The notes beneath the pieces were generated by a model, which did no database searches, was not told the origin of the DNA, and saw nothing but the letters and a program-made list of their open reading frames with translations. Positions 1-8,983 of a DNA stretch of 34,198 nt are shown here, one piece after another. A program made the position numbers and the translations under genes. The stretch lies in assembly GCA_027067775.1 (NCBI GenBank), contig JAMOVK010000097.1, forward strand, positions 1-34,198. The letters are read 5' to 3'. Source of the DNA: Deltaproteobacteria bacterium. Its GTDB lineage: Bacteria; Desulfobacterota; Dissulfuribacteria; Dissulfuribacterales; QOAL01. The stretch's first letter is position 1. Every line of letters starts with the position of its first letter.

Positions 1-33
1 GGTGCCGGTGTTGTAAGTAAGATAATTGAATAA
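1..33 (+). CDS. tuf: Elongation factor Tu, 3' end only
   Basis: The first ten codons of the window read [10 protein letters not shown] followed by TAA, which is the characteristic C-terminus of bacterial EF-Tu, the GTPase that delivers aminoacyl-tRNA to the ribosome. Only this tail is present; the body of the gene lies before the window. A tuf gene directly upstream of rpsJ is the usual junction of the str and S10 blocks, so rpsL-rpsG-fusA may lie further upstream (inference). Confidence 0.9.
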   Translation, partial: GAGVVSKIIE

Positions 34-62
34 GGCTTTTTAACTTAAGGAGTGTTACTGGG

Positions 63-377
63 ATGATGGTCCCTACGCAGAGAATCAGAATAAGGCTCAA
101 GGCCTACGACCATAAGCAGCTTGATAAGTCACTCAATGAAATAGTTGATACTGCAAGGCGGACAGGGGCGAGGATTGCAGGCCCTATCCCCTTGCCTACT
201 AGGATCAGTCGGTACACGGTGCTCAGATCGCCTCATATTGACAAAAAGTCAAGGGAACAGTTTGAGGTGAGAACTCACAAGCGGCTGGTAGATATTCTTG
301 AGCCGACCCAGCAGACCATAGATGCGCTAATGAAGCTCGAGTTATCTGCAGGCGTCGATGTAGAAATAAAACTATAA
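63..377 (+). CDS. rpsJ: 30S ribosomal protein S10
   Basis: S10 is a 30S head protein and also the NusE partner in transcription antitermination. The 104-residue product has the family core [16 protein letters not shown] near residues 6-21, the loop segment GPIPLPTR, and the conserved [16 protein letters not shown] stretch in the C-terminal half. Length is normal (about 102-105). Two ATGs lie in tandem at 63 and 66; AAGGAG at 47-52 favours 63. It is the first gene of the S10 block, 29 nt after the tuf stop. Confidence 0.96.
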   Translation: MMVPTQRIRIRLKAYDHKQLDKSLNEIVDTARRTGARIAGPIPLPTRISRYTVLRSPHIDKKSREQFEVRTHKRLVDILEPTQQTIDALMKLELSAGVDVEIKL

Positions 378-392
378 TTGGGGACTACGGTA

Positions 393-1022
393 ATGGCTGG
401 TATCAATGCCCTTATGGGTAAAAAAATCGGGATGACCAGGGTTTTTGGTGAAGATGGCTCTAGTGTGCCAGTAACGGTGCTAGAAATTGGCCCCTGTGTG
501 GTCTTGCAAAGGAAAACGGCAGACAAGGAAGGTTACAATGCCCTGCAGATCGGTTTTGGGCAGAAGCCTTTAAAAAGGCTGAACAGACCTATGAGGGGGC
601 ATGTGGAAAAGGCCGGAGTGGACAGTGGATTCAGGTACATTAAGGAAATCCCTGTAGACGATCCAAATGAGTTTGAACCTGGCCAGAGACTGACCCTGTC
701 TGATGCTAATATAAGTCAGCTGGTGGATATTGTTAGCGTGGCCAAGGGCCGGGGATTTACAGGAACTGTTAAAAGGCATGGTTTCTCAAGAGGTCCAATG
801 GCACACGGTTCTAAACATCACAGAGCTGTCGGATCCACTGGAATGAGTGCATATCCCTCTAGGGTCCTTAAGGGAAAGAAGATGCCTGGTCGTATGGGTG
901 GTAAGCGCAAGACAGTAAAGAATTCGTTTATAGTAGATGTCCGTCCAGAAGAAAATCTTCTACTTGTAAAGGGCGGTGTAGCTGGTGCCATCAATCAGAT
1001 GGTGCTTGTTTATTTTAAATAG
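393..1022 (+). CDS. rplC: 50S ribosomal protein L3
   Basis: L3 is an early-assembly 50S protein that reaches the peptidyl-transferase centre. The start is taken at the ATG at 393, giving [18 protein letters not shown] and 209 residues, because a GGGG run lies about nine bases upstream. An in-frame TTG at 378 abuts the rpsJ stop but has no Shine-Dalgarno (SD) sequence. Conserved features seen are KKIGMTRVF at the N-terminus, the [13 protein letters not shown] loop, and [12 protein letters not shown] near the C-terminal third. It sits between rpsJ and rplD in the canonical order. Confidence 0.95.
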   Translation: MAGINALMGKKIGMTRVFGEDGSSVPVTVLEIGPCVVLQRKTADKEGYNALQIGFGQKPLKRLNRPMRGHVEKAGVDSGFRYIKEIPVDDPNEFEPGQRLTLSDANISQLVDIVSVAKGRGFTGTVKRHGFSRGPMAHGSKHHRAVGSTGMSAYPSRVLKGKKMPGRMGGKRKTVKNSFIVDVRPEENLLLVKGGVAGAINQMVLVYFK

Positions 1023-1044
1023 AGTGTAGGAGACAGGGCAAATC

Positions 1045-1668
1045 ATGGCAACCCTGGCAGTATATAGTTCACAAAAAGAAAAGGTTGGAGACATAGAGGT
1101 TTCAGACGCTGTATTTGGTGTTGAGCCAAAGGTCAGTCTCCTTCATGAAGTAGTCAAATGGCAGCTAGCCAAGCGTCGTTCAGGTAACGCCTCTACCAAG
1201 ACCAGGGCCGAGGTGAGAGGTGGTGGGCGAAAGCCTTGGCGCCAAAAGGGAACTGGAAGGGCCAGAGCGGGCAGCATCCGCTCACCGTTATGGAGACATG
1301 GTGGAGTGGCTCACGGACCAAAACCCCGGGATTATTCGTATAGCCTTCCCAAGAAGGTCAGGCGACTTGCCCTTAAAATGGCCCTTAGTGATAAGGTGGC
1401 GTCTGAGAGGATTTACGTACTGAATGATTTTGGAATGGATGAGGTCAAGACAAAAAAGATGGCGGAGCTGTTGAAGCTCTTTGCCTGTCCAAAGGCAGTC
1501 CTGGTAACTTTGGACAAGGATGAGAAGTTGACTCTATCTGCTAGGAATATACCTGGAGTCAAGGTATTGCTGGAAAAGGGCGTGAATGTTTATGACCTTC
1601 TTAAATATGAATATCTTCTTATAGAGGAGAAGGCGGTTCAGGCCCTTGATGAGAGGCTAAGGCAATGA
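1045..1668 (+). CDS. rplD: 50S ribosomal protein L4
   Basis: L4 binds 23S rRNA near the exit tunnel; in enterobacteria it also autoregulates the S10 operon, which I cannot show here. The 207-residue product has the tunnel-loop signature GGGRKPWRQKGTGRARAGS (about residues 59-77) followed by SPLWRHGGVAHGPKPRDY, and the typical C-terminal Rossmann-like half. Length is normal. An SD-like AGGAG precedes the ATG. The stop overlaps the rplW start by four bases (ATGA), implying translational coupling. Confidence 0.96.
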   Translation: MATLAVYSSQKEKVGDIEVSDAVFGVEPKVSLLHEVVKWQLAKRRSGNASTKTRAEVRGGGRKPWRQKGTGRARAGSIRSPLWRHGGVAHGPKPRDYSYSLPKKVRRLALKMALSDKVASERIYVLNDFGMDEVKTKKMAELLKLFACPKAVLVTLDKDEKLTLSARNIPGVKVLLEKGVNVYDLLKYEYLLIEEKAVQALDERLRQ

Positions 1669-1955
1669 AGGATATCTATTCAGTTATAAAGTCTCCGATC
1701 CTTACGGAAAAGGCCACGATTCATAACGAGAAATATAACCAGATCTTTCTCGAAGTGGATAGGCGGGCCAACAAGATCGAGGTTAAAGAAGCGGTAGAAA
1801 AGGTGCTAAAAAAGAAGGTCCTGGCCGTTCAGATTCTAAACAGAAAAGGAAAGAAGAAGAGGAGCGGCAAGTTTATTGGCAAGAGACCAGATACCAAAAG
1901 GGCAATAGTTAGACTTTATCCTGATGAAAAATTTGATTTGTTTGAGGGTGCGTAA
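1665..1955 (+). CDS. rplW: 50S ribosomal protein L23
   Basis: L23 sits at the peptide exit site and is the docking point for trigger factor and SRP. The 96-residue product opens with [16 protein letters not shown], the usual L23 start, followed by a [17 protein letters not shown] helix and the [12 protein letters not shown] basic loop. Start and stop overlap the neighbours (four bases with rplD, one base with rplB), which fixes the frame and suggests coupled translation. Confidence 0.95.
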   Translation: MKDIYSVIKSPILTEKATIHNEKYNQIFLEVDRRANKIEVKEAVEKVLKKKVLAVQILNRKGKKKRSGKFIGKRPDTKRAIVRLYPDEKFDLFEGA

Positions 1956-2782
1956 TGCCAATTAAAAAGTATAAACCCACATCGCCTGGAAGGCGCTTTA
2001 TGAGCGTTGTAGTGGATGAGGAGTTGTCCAAAAAGGAGCCGGAGAAGTCTCTTCTTGAACCGCTTAAGCGAAGCAGTGGAAGAAACGTTTACGGACGTAT
2101 AACTAGTAGGCATAGAGGCGGTGGCCATAAGAGGAAATACAGGGTAATTGATTTCAAAAGAAACAAGCTTGGTATTCCGGCAAAGGTGGCGGCCATAGAG
2201 TATGACCCTAACAGGAGTGCCAGAATAGCGCTTCTCCACTATGTAGATGGAGAAAAGAGATATATCTTGGCACCCCTTGGTCTTAAGACAGGGGATCAGG
2301 TGATATCAGATGATGTGACTGATGTGAAGCCCGGTAACTCTATGCCTTTAAAGAATATCCCTCTTGGTACCTTGGTGCACAACATAGAAATGAGACCGGG
2401 CAAAGGTGGACAGATTGTCAGGGGTGCAGGTACTGCGGCCCAGGTGATGGCCAAAGAAGGCCGTTACGTGCAGATCAGGCTGCCTAGTGGGGAGGTTAGG
2501 ATGTTCTTGGAAGACTGCCGTGCGACCATCGGTCAGGTAGGCAATCTGGATCATGAGAACATCTCCATCGGTAAGGCAGGACGAAGCAGGTGGTTGGGCA
2601 GGAGGCCCAGGGTCAGAGGGGTTGCAATGAACCCGGTTGATCATCCAATGGGTGGTGGCGAGGGAAAATCTTCTGGTGGGCGTCATCCATGCAGTCCATG
2701 GGGCTGGCCTACAAAGGGATATCGCACTAGGGGTAAGAAGCCCAGTGACAGATTTATAGTCCGTAGCAGACATAAAAAGTAA
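1955..2782 (+). CDS. rplB: 50S ribosomal protein L2
   Basis: L2 is a conserved 50S protein required for subunit association and peptidyl-transferase assembly. The 275-residue product has the N-terminal [11 protein letters not shown], the RNA-binding [22 protein letters not shown] segment (in pieces across about residues 43-65), and the C-terminal [18 protein letters not shown] with the essential histidine loop, then the HKK terminus. The ATG overlaps the rplW stop by one base (TAATG). Confidence 0.97.
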   Translation: MPIKKYKPTSPGRRFMSVVVDEELSKKEPEKSLLEPLKRSSGRNVYGRITSRHRGGGHKRKYRVIDFKRNKLGIPAKVAAIEYDPNRSARIALLHYVDGEKRYILAPLGLKTGDQVISDDVTDVKPGNSMPLKNIPLGTLVHNIEMRPGKGGQIVRGAGTAAQVMAKEGRYVQIRLPSGEVRMFLEDCRATIGQVGNLDHENISIGKAGRSRWLGRRPRVRGVAMNPVDHPMGGGEGKSSGGRHPCSPWGWPTKGYRTRGKKPSDRFIVRSRHKK

Positions 2783-2808
2783 TACGTCTCAAAAAGGAGA
2801 ACAGGCTA

Positions 2809-3093
2809 GTGCCAAGATCAATTAAAAAGGGACCATTTGTTGATGAACATTTGATGAAAAAGGTCAGGAGAGCCCTAGAGACCAACGACCGCAAGGTTAT
2901 AAAGACATGGTCTAGGAGGTCTATGATTATTCCTGACATGGTCGGATTGACCTTTGCGGTTCATAACGGCAGAAAGTTTATTCCTGTGTTTGTTACAGAA
3001 AATATGGTAGGGCACAAGTTGGGTGAGTTTGCGCCAACAAGGACCTTTTACGGGCATGCAGCAGATAAAAAATCCAAGGTAAAGAAGAAATAG
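2809..3093 (+). CDS. rpsS: 30S ribosomal protein S19
   Basis: S19 is a 30S head protein next to S13 near the A-site tRNA. Translation begins at a GTG eight bases after a good AAGGAGA, giving the conserved start [18 protein letters not shown]. Further signatures are [14 protein letters not shown] and [29 protein letters not shown]. The 94-residue length is normal. It lies between rplB and rplV as in nearly all bacteria. Confidence 0.96.
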   Translation: MPRSIKKGPFVDEHLMKKVRRALETNDRKVIKTWSRRSMIIPDMVGLTFAVHNGRKFIPVFVTENMVGHKLGEFAPTRTFYGHAADKKSKVKKK

Positions 3094-3104
3094 GAAGGTT
3101 GATC

Positions 3105-3437
3105 ATGGAGGCTAGGGCAATAGGCAAATTCAGGCGCATATCCCCTCGAAAAGCAAGGCTTGTGGCGGATCTTATCAGGAACAAGCCTGTAGATGAGGCG
3201 ATGCAGATAGTCAGTCTGTCTCCCAAAAAGGGAGCAAGAATAATAAAGAAGGTACTGGAATCTGCATTGGCCAATGCCACAGAGAACATGAATCTTGATA
3301 TGGATAGTCTTTATGTGAAGAAAATTTGTGTTGATCAAGGACCTCAATTAAAAAGGTGGCGTCCGAGAGCTATGGGAAGGGCCTATGGTATAAGACACAG
3401 GTTATCTCATATAACTATAGTTTTAGACGAATTTTAG
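3105..3437 (+). CDS. rplV: 50S ribosomal protein L22
   Basis: L22 lines the nascent-peptide tunnel. The start is the ATG at 3105, giving [20 protein letters not shown], six bases after AGGAAGG. An in-frame TTG at 3099 lies inside that SD context and is not preferred. The 110-residue protein contains the [15 protein letters not shown] helix, the [16 protein letters not shown] segment and the basic tunnel hairpin [15 protein letters not shown], followed by the family C-terminus RLSHITIVL. Confidence 0.94.
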   Translation: MEARAIGKFRRISPRKARLVADLIRNKPVDEAMQIVSLSPKKGARIIKKVLESALANATENMNLDMDSLYVKKICVDQGPQLKRWRPRAMGRAYGIRHRLSHITIVLDEF

Positions 3438-3459
3438 TTCGCTGTACTGGGAGGCAATT

Positions 3460-4119
3460 TTGGGTCAGAAAGTAAATCCAATAGGACTGAGACTAAAGAT
3501 TACGCGTTCGTGGGACTCTAAATGGTTTGCTAACAAAGAGTATCCCAAGTTAGTGCTTGAAGACCATAACATTAGAAAACATGTTAAGGAAAGGATGTCC
3601 CATGCCGGGATATCCAAAGTGGAAATTGAAAGGGCTGCAAAGAGGGTCAGGGTACGGATTCACACAGCGCGTCCCGGTATAGTAATTGGCAAGAAGGGCG
3701 TTGAGATAGAGGCCCTTAAGAAGAGTCTGGAAAAGATAGCCACAGGCCCTGTCCTTATAGATATAACAGAGGTGAGGAGGCCTGAACTGGATGCACAGCT
3801 GGTGGCCGAGAACGTGGCTGCTCAGTTAGAAAGAAGAGTATCTTTCAGAAGGGCCATGAAAAGAGCTGTGGGGCTAGCATTAAAATTTGGCGCACAAGGA
3901 ATACGTATAGCCTGTTCAGGTAGGCTTGGTGGGGCTGAGATGGCTAGGAGAGAATGGTATCTTCAGGGAAGGGTCCCTCTTCATACCCTGAGAGCTGATA
4001 TCGATTACGGGTTTACCGAGGCTCTTACCACTTATGGTGTGATAGGTGTGAAGGTCTGGATATTTAAGGGAGAAGTTCTACCAGACAAGGATGCTGAGTA
4101 TATTTCAGCTGATATATAA
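3460..4119 (+). CDS. rpsC: 30S ribosomal protein S3
   Basis: S3 forms part of the mRNA entry channel and helicase of the 30S subunit. Translation starts at TTG 3460, which gives the invariant [11 protein letters not shown] right after the initiator; no ATG is available and GGGAGG lies upstream. The KH domain is visible with [20 protein letters not shown] (about residues 70-90), and the C-terminal domain has [29 protein letters not shown] in pieces. At 219 residues it is of normal size. Confidence 0.96.
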   Translation: MGQKVNPIGLRLKITRSWDSKWFANKEYPKLVLEDHNIRKHVKERMSHAGISKVEIERAAKRVRVRIHTARPGIVIGKKGVEIEALKKSLEKIATGPVLIDITEVRRPELDAQLVAENVAAQLERRVSFRRAMKRAVGLALKFGAQGIRIACSGRLGGAEMARREWYLQGRVPLHTLRADIDYGFTEALTTYGVIGVKVWIFKGEVLPDKDAEYISADI

Positions 4120-4130
4120 GGTGAAAAAAG

Positions 4131-4547
4131 ATGTTAGCTCCTAAAAAGATTAAATATAGAAAGCACCACAAAGGCCGTATCAAGGGAGTTGCCCACAGGG
4201 GTAACCAGCTCAATTTTGGAGATTTTGGTTTAAAGGCGCTAGGACGCGGACGGATTACTGCACAGCAGATCGAGGCTGCTCGTATTGCCATTACCCGCCA
4301 TGTAAAAAGAAAGGGCAAGATCTGGATAAGGATTTTCCCTGATAAGCCTGTTACGAAGAAACCTGCCGAGACCAGAATGGGAAAGGGCAAGGGTGGAGTG
4401 GAATTTTGGGTAGCTCCTGTCAAACCTGGCCGAATTCTATATGAAATGGAAGGTGTGGACGAAAAGACAGCACGTGAGGCCTTGAGGTTGGCATCCTATA
4501 AGCTGCCCATTCCCACCAAAATTGTAAGCAGGAGTAATACGGTATGA
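4131..4547 (+). CDS. rplP: 50S ribosomal protein L16
   Basis: L16 organises the A-site and peptidyl-transferase region. The 138-residue product begins [19 protein letters not shown] and contains [38 protein letters not shown] and [20 protein letters not shown], which are family hallmarks. An AAGGTG-type SD precedes the ATG. The last four bases overlap the rpmC start (ATGA). Confidence 0.96.
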   Translation: MLAPKKIKYRKHHKGRIKGVAHRGNQLNFGDFGLKALGRGRITAQQIEAARIAITRHVKRKGKIWIRIFPDKPVTKKPAETRMGKGKGGVEFWVAPVKPGRILYEMEGVDEKTAREALRLASYKLPIPTKIVSRSNTV

Positions 4548-4750
4548 GTGGTGCAGACAAGTTGAGAGAGATGACCATAGAAGAGTTAAGGAAAAAGGAT
4601 ACTGATCTACGCAAGGAACTTTTCAACCTGCGTTTTCAGCATGCGACGCACCAGTTGGAAAATACTGCAAGGCTGAGAACTGTTAGAAGGGAGATTGCCA
4701 GGGTGAATACAATAATTAGAGAGAAACAGTTGGAGGGTGCTGAAGTCTGA
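4544..4750 (+). CDS. rpmC: 50S ribosomal protein L29
   Basis: L29 is a small two-helix protein next to L23 at the tunnel exit. The 68 residues form the expected antiparallel helices: [20 protein letters not shown], then [19 protein letters not shown], then [16 protein letters not shown]. The start overlaps the rplP stop by four bases and the stop overlaps the rpsQ start by one base (TGATG). Confidence 0.95.
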   Translation: MSGADKLREMTIEELRKKDTDLRKELFNLRFQHATHQLENTARLRTVRREIARVNTIIREKQLEGAEV

Positions 4751-5010
4751 TGGAAAAGGCAAAGGGATTACGCAGGACTCTTACCGGACTGGTGGTCAGC
4801 GATAAGAATGATAAGACTGTGACAGTAGAGGTTATAAGGAGATTTAGGCACCCGATTTATGGTAAGTTTGTCCAAAAAAGAAAGAAGTACATGGCGCATG
4901 ATCCCCAAAACGAATGTCGTGTTGGGGATAAAATAATGATAGAGGAGCATCGGCCCCTAAGCAGGAAAAAACGCTGGATTGTCCGACAGATTGTTGAACG
5001 GGCCGTTTAA
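4750..5010 (+). CDS. rpsQ: 30S ribosomal protein S17
   Basis: S17 is an OB-fold primary-binding 30S protein. The 86-residue product has the signature GLVVSDKNDKTVTVEVIRRFRH early on, then HPIYGKFVQKRKKYMAHDP and the C-terminal RPLSRKKRWIVRQIVERA. It is the last gene of the S10 block; a 25-nt gap separates it from rplN. Confidence 0.95.
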   Translation: MEKAKGLRRTLTGLVVSDKNDKTVTVEVIRRFRHPIYGKFVQKRKKYMAHDPQNECRVGDKIMIEEHRPLSRKKRWIVRQIVERAV

Positions 5011-5035
5011 ATTTTGATGCGAGGTATTTAAAAAA

Positions 5036-5404
5036 ATGATCCAGCAGGAAACCAAGCTGAATGTAGCAGATAATTCCGGAGCCAAGAAGGTCCTGTGTAT
5101 TAAGGTTCTGGGTGGAACCAGGAGACGATATGCCAGAGTTGGTGATACCATTGTTGTCTCTGTTAAAGAGGCCATTCCGAATTCCAAGGTTAAAAAAGGG
5201 GATGTGGCGCGTGCAGTGGTGGTCCGTACCAAGAAGGAAATACCCAGGCCGGATGGTTCGTATATCAGATTTGATGAAAACGCCGCGGTCCTCATAAATC
5301 AATACGGTGAGCCAGTTGGAACTCGAATCTTTGGACCTGTAGCCAGGGAGTTGAGGGCCAAGCGGTTTATGAAAATAATTTCATTGGCTCCAGAGGTAAT
5401 TTAA
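5036..5404 (+). CDS. rplN: 50S ribosomal protein L14
   Basis: L14 lies at the subunit interface and contacts 16S rRNA and the silencing factor RsfS. The 122-residue product opens with [19 protein letters not shown] and contains [21 protein letters not shown] and [20 protein letters not shown], all family signatures. Length is exactly typical. It begins the spc block with no obvious promoter in the 25 nt upstream, so it is probably co-transcribed with the S10 genes. Confidence 0.97.
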   Translation: MIQQETKLNVADNSGAKKVLCIKVLGGTRRRYARVGDTIVVSVKEAIPNSKVKKGDVARAVVVRTKKEIPRPDGSYIRFDENAAVLINQYGEPVGTRIFGPVARELRAKRFMKIISLAPEVI

Positions 5405-5422
5405 CCAGGGGATTGGTAACAG

Positions 5423-5767
5423 ATGAAAGTCAAAGATAAAAAAAAGACATATCTAAGGAAGAACGATAGGGTCATGGTTATGGCCGGAAAAGATCGGGGA
5501 AAGGTAGGCAGGATAAAGCTTATAGATCTCCGTAAGTACAGGGCCATTGTAGAAGGTGCCCAGATAATCAAGAGGCATACTAAGCCTGGCCCCAGGACCT
5601 CTGGTGGTATCATTGAAAAAGAGGCCCCCATTCATATTTCGAATTTGATGTTAATCTGCCCCAAATGTACTGATCCTGTAAGGATATCAAGGAAAAAACT
5701 AGAAGATGGTACAAAAGTCAGGATCTGCAAGAAGTGTGGGGAAGCGATACCTACCGAGATCAAGTAG
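5423..5767 (+). CDS. rplX: 50S ribosomal protein L24 with C-terminal zinc-ribbon
   Basis: L24 is an assembly-initiator 50S protein. The N-terminal KOW region (NDRVMVMAGKDRGKVGRI, about residues 14-31) is clear, followed by the conserved GPRTSGGIIEKEAPIHISN loop. The tail carries four cysteines in two CxxC pairs (C79/C82 and C102/C105; CPKC and CKKC), a likely zinc ribbon. Such tails occur in part of the family, whereas the E. coli form lacks the full set. At 114 residues it is slightly longer than the E. coli protein because of this tail. Confidence 0.95.
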   Translation: MKVKDKKKTYLRKNDRVMVMAGKDRGKVGRIKLIDLRKYRAIVEGAQIIKRHTKPGPRTSGGIIEKEAPIHISNLMLICPKCTDPVRISRKKLEDGTKVRICKKCGEAIPTEIK

Positions 5768-5788
5768 CCTTTGGGAGGCATTAAGATA

Positions 5789-6331
5789 ATGTTGAGTGTT
5801 GAGCAGAGATATCACCAAGAAGCGGTTCCTAAACTCATAAAAGAGTTTGGATATAAAAATAAAATGCAGGTTCCCAAGATTGAGAAAGTAGTACTCAATA
5901 TGGGATTGGGTGAGGCTATACAAAATGCAAAGATTCTTGAAACCGCGGTAGAAGAACTGTCCTTAATTGCTGGACAGAAAGCGGTTATAACCAGAGCTAG
6001 AAAGTCCATTGCTGCCTTTAAGTTGAGGGCTGGAATGCCTATAGGCTGCATGGTCACCCTTAGAAAAAAACGTATGTACGACTTCTTAACCAAGCTAATT
6101 AATATTGCCATTCCACGAATAAGGGACTTTCGTGGCATTTCCAGAAAGGCCTTTGATGGCAGAGGCAATTACAGCATGGGCATAAAGGAGCACATCATTT
6201 TTCCAGAAGTCGATTATGACAAGATCGACAAGATCAAGGGATTGAATATAACAATAGTAACCACTGCCAATACCAACGAAGAGGCCCTTTGTCTTCTAGA
6301 GGCAATTGGTATGCCCTTTAAGAAACAGTAG
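5789..6331 (+). CDS. rplE: 50S ribosomal protein L5
   Basis: L5 binds 5S rRNA and contacts P-site tRNA. I start it at ATG 5789 ([20 protein letters not shown]), giving 180 residues, the standard family length; GGGAGG lies upstream. The in-frame TTG at 5771 would bury that SD. Signatures seen include [51 protein letters not shown] and the C-terminal [18 protein letters not shown]. Confidence 0.95.
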   Translation: MLSVEQRYHQEAVPKLIKEFGYKNKMQVPKIEKVVLNMGLGEAIQNAKILETAVEELSLIAGQKAVITRARKSIAAFKLRAGMPIGCMVTLRKKRMYDFLTKLINIAIPRIRDFRGISRKAFDGRGNYSMGIKEHIIFPEVDYDKIDKIKGLNITIVTTANTNEEALCLLEAIGMPFKKQ

Positions 6332-6340
6332 GAGGAAATC

Positions 6341-6526
6341 TTGGCCAGAAAAGCATTGATGGAAAAGGTAAAAAGGGAACCTAAGTTTAAGGTGCGAAAA
6401 TATAACAGATGCCCTATATGTGGAAGGCCCAGGGCATATTTGAGAAAGTTTGGACTTTGCAGGATTTGTTTTAGAAAGATGGCCTCTTTTGGCCTGTTGC
6501 CAGGCGTTACAAAGTCTAGTTGGTAA
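6341..6526 (+). CDS. rpsN: 30S ribosomal protein S14, zinc-binding type
   Basis: S14 is a late-assembly 30S head protein. This is the short 61-residue zinc form with CPIC at 24-27 and CRIC at 40-43, followed by the conserved ending [18 protein letters not shown]. Translation begins at TTG 6341, about six bases after a perfect GGAGGA, giving the usual MARKALMEK start. It lies between rplE and rpsH as expected. Confidence 0.96.
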   Translation: MARKALMEKVKREPKFKVRKYNRCPICGRPRAYLRKFGLCRICFRKMASFGLLPGVTKSSW

Positions 6527-6553
6527 TAAAATTAGGGTTAAGGGTATAGACTC

Positions 6554-6964
6554 ATGTCAATGACAGATCCAATAGCTGATATGTTAACAAGAATAAGAAA
6601 TGCCGTTAGAGCCGGCCATGAAAAGGTGGATATCCCTGCTTCCCGGCTTAAAACGGATATCGCCCGTATACTCAAGGACGAGGGCTATATAAATAGTTAC
6701 CGCATCATCAAAGACGGGAAACAGGGCATTATTCGCATAACATTACGTTATCATACATTGAAGCTTCACAAGAAGATGCCGGTATTAAAGGATTTAAGGA
6801 GAGTCAGCAAGCCTGGAAGAAGGATATATGTGTCAAAAGACGAATTGCCTGTAGTAAGAGGTGGACTCGGCATAGCCATAGTATCTACTTCAAGGGGTGT
6901 TCTGACTGACGCAGACGCCAGACAGATGGGCGTTGGTGGCGAAGTTGTATGTGAAGTTTGGTAA
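6554..6964 (+). CDS. rpsH: 30S ribosomal protein S8
   Basis: S8 binds the central domain of 16S rRNA; in E. coli it also represses the spc operon. The 136-residue product starts [21 protein letters not shown] and ends with the family signature [26 protein letters not shown]. The first of two close ATGs (6554, 6560) gives the commonest family N-terminus. No separate S8 repressor site could be recognised by eye near rplE. Confidence 0.96.
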   Translation: MSMTDPIADMLTRIRNAVRAGHEKVDIPASRLKTDIARILKDEGYINSYRIIKDGKQGIIRITLRYHTLKLHKKMPVLKDLRRVSKPGRRIYVSKDELPVVRGGLGIAIVSTSRGVLTDADARQMGVGGEVVCEVW

Positions 6965-6978
6965 AATCGGAGCTTATC

Positions 6979-7527
6979 ATGTCTCGTATAGGTAGATTGC
7001 CAATAAAGCTTCCCAAGGAGGCCAAGGTTACAATAGAGGGACAAAAGTTTATTGTACAGGGTCCAAAGGGGAAGATGGAAAGAACCATCCATCCTAAGAT
7101 AAAAATTGAGAGGGATGGAGATGAGTTAAAGGTTATCAGAAGTGATGATTCTAAGCCAACCCGTGCCCTTCATGGTCTTACCAGAGCATTGATTGCTAAT
7201 ATGGTGCATGGGGTTACGGAAGGTTTTAAAAGAGAATTAATTGTTACAGGTGTAGGATATAAGGTTGAGGTCAAGGGAAAGATCCTTGTTCTTAACCTAG
7301 GTTATTCCCATCCCATAGAGTTTCCTCTGCCTGAGGGTATCAAGGCTGCTGTGGACAGCAAAAAAGAGACAAGGATTATTTTGGAAGGATATGACAAAGA
7401 GTTGTTAGGCCTTATTGCAGCAAAGATAAGGGCATATAGGCCGCCCGAGCCTTACAAGGGCAAGGGAATTAGATATGCTGACGAGGTAATCATTCGCAAG
7501 GCAGGTAAGGCAGCTGCTGCAAAATAA
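6979..7527 (+). CDS. rplF: 50S ribosomal protein L6
   Basis: L6 contacts the sarcin-ricin loop and factor-binding site. The start is ATG 6979 (MSRIGRLPIKLPKEAKV), giving 182 residues; an upstream in-frame codon at 6958 would overlap rpsH and add residues not found in the family. Two tandem L6 repeats are visible, with GPKGKMERTIHPK in the first and the signature RAYRPPEPYKGKGIRYADE near the C-terminus. Confidence 0.95.
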   Translation: MSRIGRLPIKLPKEAKVTIEGQKFIVQGPKGKMERTIHPKIKIERDGDELKVIRSDDSKPTRALHGLTRALIANMVHGVTEGFKRELIVTGVGYKVEVKGKILVLNLGYSHPIEFPLPEGIKAAVDSKKETRIILEGYDKELLGLIAAKIRAYRPPEPYKGKGIRYADEVIIRKAGKAAAAK

Positions 7528-7548
7528 GGAACGGACGAGATTGATATC

Positions 7549-7920
7549 ATGAAAAGGAATACTAATCCAAAGGTTAAGGCCAGATCTAAACGAAAGCTGA
7601 GGATCAGAAAAAAGATTTATGGAACAGGACAACGGCCACGGTTGTCTGTTTTTAGGAGTAACCGTCATATTTTTGCCCAGATTATTGATGACGAAAAGGG
7701 AGTTACGCTGGTGGCCATTTCTTCTTTCTGCAAAGAGCTTAAAGGAAAGGAACTAGAGGGTGGAAAAAAGGCCATGGCCAGAGAGGTGGGCACGTTAATC
7801 GCCCAAAAGGCCAAGGCAAAGGGTATAGAACAGGTGGTTTTTGATAGAGGCGGCTATCTTTTCCATGGCAGGGTCAAAGAGTTGGCAGATGCAGCCAGGG
7901 AAGCCGGCTTAGTATTTTAG
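7549..7920 (+). CDS. rplR: 50S ribosomal protein L18
   Basis: L18 binds 5S rRNA with L5. The 123-residue product has the basic N-terminus [17 protein letters not shown], the conserved [20 protein letters not shown] strand and the C-terminal [20 protein letters not shown], all family hallmarks. The length is normal and it follows rplF in canonical order. Confidence 0.96.
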   Translation: MKRNTNPKVKARSKRKLRIRKKIYGTGQRPRLSVFRSNRHIFAQIIDDEKGVTLVAISSFCKELKGKELEGGKKAMAREVGTLIAQKAKAKGIEQVVFDRGGYLFHGRVKELADAAREAGLVF

Positions 7921-7928
7921 AAGATTGT

Positions 7929-7934
7929 GAGGGG
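7929..7934 (+). promoter_or_regulatory. Ribosome binding site deciding the rpsE start
   Basis: GAGGGG six bases before TTG 7941 supports that codon over the TTG at 7935, which would leave no spacer. Confidence 0.6.
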
Positions 7935-7940
7935 TTGACG

Positions 7941-8456
7941 TTGCTTACCAACATAGAAAATAAAGATCAGGATTTTATTGAGAAGATTGTTTTTATTAAC
8001 CGCGTTGCCAAGGTTGTTAAAGGTGGTAGGCGTTTTTCTTTTAGCGCTTTAGCCGTGGTGGGTGATGGCGCGGGAAAGGTTGGCTTTGGTTTGGGAAAGG
8101 CCAAAGAGGTTCCTGATGCCCTGAGAAAGGCCACGGAAAAGGCCAGAAAGGCAATGATCGAAGTACCAATGGTAGGTACAACCATTCCTCATGAGGTTGT
8201 TGGTCACTTTGGAGCAGGGCGGGTGCTTTTAAAACCGGCACCTCCTGGTACAGGAGTTATTGCCGGGGCTGTTGTTCGTGCCATAATGGAGGCAGCTGGC
8301 ATAAATGATGTATTGACCAAGTGCATAGGTACAAACAATCCCCATAATGTGTTAAGGGCAACCTTTGAAGGTTTGCAGGAACTCAGGGATTCGGTATTTC
8401 GTTCAAGTCTAAGGGGAGTAGATATTACCGGAACAAAAAAGAGCAAGGCTGCATAA
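7941..8456 (+). CDS. rpsE: 30S ribosomal protein S5
   Basis: S5 is a fidelity protein of the 30S body. I start at TTG 7941 because GAGGGG (7929-7934) lies six bases before it; another TTG at 7935 directly abuts that SD and is unlikely. The double-stranded-RNA-binding-like domain has [20 protein letters not shown], and the C-terminal domain has VPHE-type and [17 protein letters not shown] segments. The 171 residues are close to the norm. The next gene is rplO; rpmD, usually found between them, is missing. Confidence 0.94.
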   Translation: MLTNIENKDQDFIEKIVFINRVAKVVKGGRRFSFSALAVVGDGAGKVGFGLGKAKEVPDALRKATEKARKAMIEVPMVGTTIPHEVVGHFGAGRVLLKPAPPGTGVIAGAVVRAIMEAAGINDVLTKCIGTNNPHNVLRATFEGLQELRDSVFRSSLRGVDITGTKKSKAA

Positions 8457-8480
8457 AATTTTGATAGCGAGTGTAGAGTT

Positions 8481-8933
8481 ATGATTACCTTAGATTCACT
8501 TAGACCAGCAGAAGGGTCTTTAAGAAAAAAGAAAAGAGTAGGCAGAGGCCCGGGCAGTGGTCATGGCAAGACTGCATGCCGTGGTTCAAAGGGCCAAAAG
8601 TCACGTTCAGGTGCTGCCATACCGCCAGGCTTCCAGGGAGGCCAGATGCCTTTGTATAGGCAACTTCCCAAAAGGGGATTTAAAAATCCTTTCAGAAAGT
8701 CTTTTGGAGTTGTTAACGTGTCTGAATTAGCCAAGCTGGAATACGAAGGTGTTATTGATATAGAGGTTCTGAAAGACAAGGGTCTTATCAAGAAAAGGGA
8801 AAGGTATGTCAAGATCCTGGGAGATGGCGATTTAACCAAAGCCCTTCAATTAAAGGTGCATGCAGTCAGCCGTAGTGCCCGTGAAAAGATAGAGGGCGCT
8901 GGTGGTTCTATCGAATTGATAGCTATCAAATAG
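8481..8933 (+). CDS. rplO: 50S ribosomal protein L15
   Basis: L15 is a late 50S assembly protein. The 150-residue product has the glycine/arginine-rich N-terminal extension KKRVGRGPGSGHGKTACRGS followed by KSRSGAAIPPGFQGGQMPLYRQLPKRGF in pieces, and the C-terminal HAVSRSAREKIEGAGGSIEL. Length and motifs are typical. It follows rpsE after only 24 nt, leaving no room for rpmD. Confidence 0.96.
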   Translation: MITLDSLRPAEGSLRKKKRVGRGPGSGHGKTACRGSKGQKSRSGAAIPPGFQGGQMPLYRQLPKRGFKNPFRKSFGVVNVSELAKLEYEGVIDIEVLKDKGLIKKRERYVKILGDGDLTKALQLKVHAVSRSAREKIEGAGGSIELIAIK

Positions 8934-8983
8934 GCTGTTAAAGATATTACTTTGAAAACAAACTATAATCTTAGGAGCTATAA

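Noticed and set aside
8952-8969. TTGAAA and a perfect TATAAT before secY
   Set aside because: The two hexamers are only six bases apart and no acceptable -35 is found 16-18 bp upstream of TATAAT, so an internal secY promoter is not supported.
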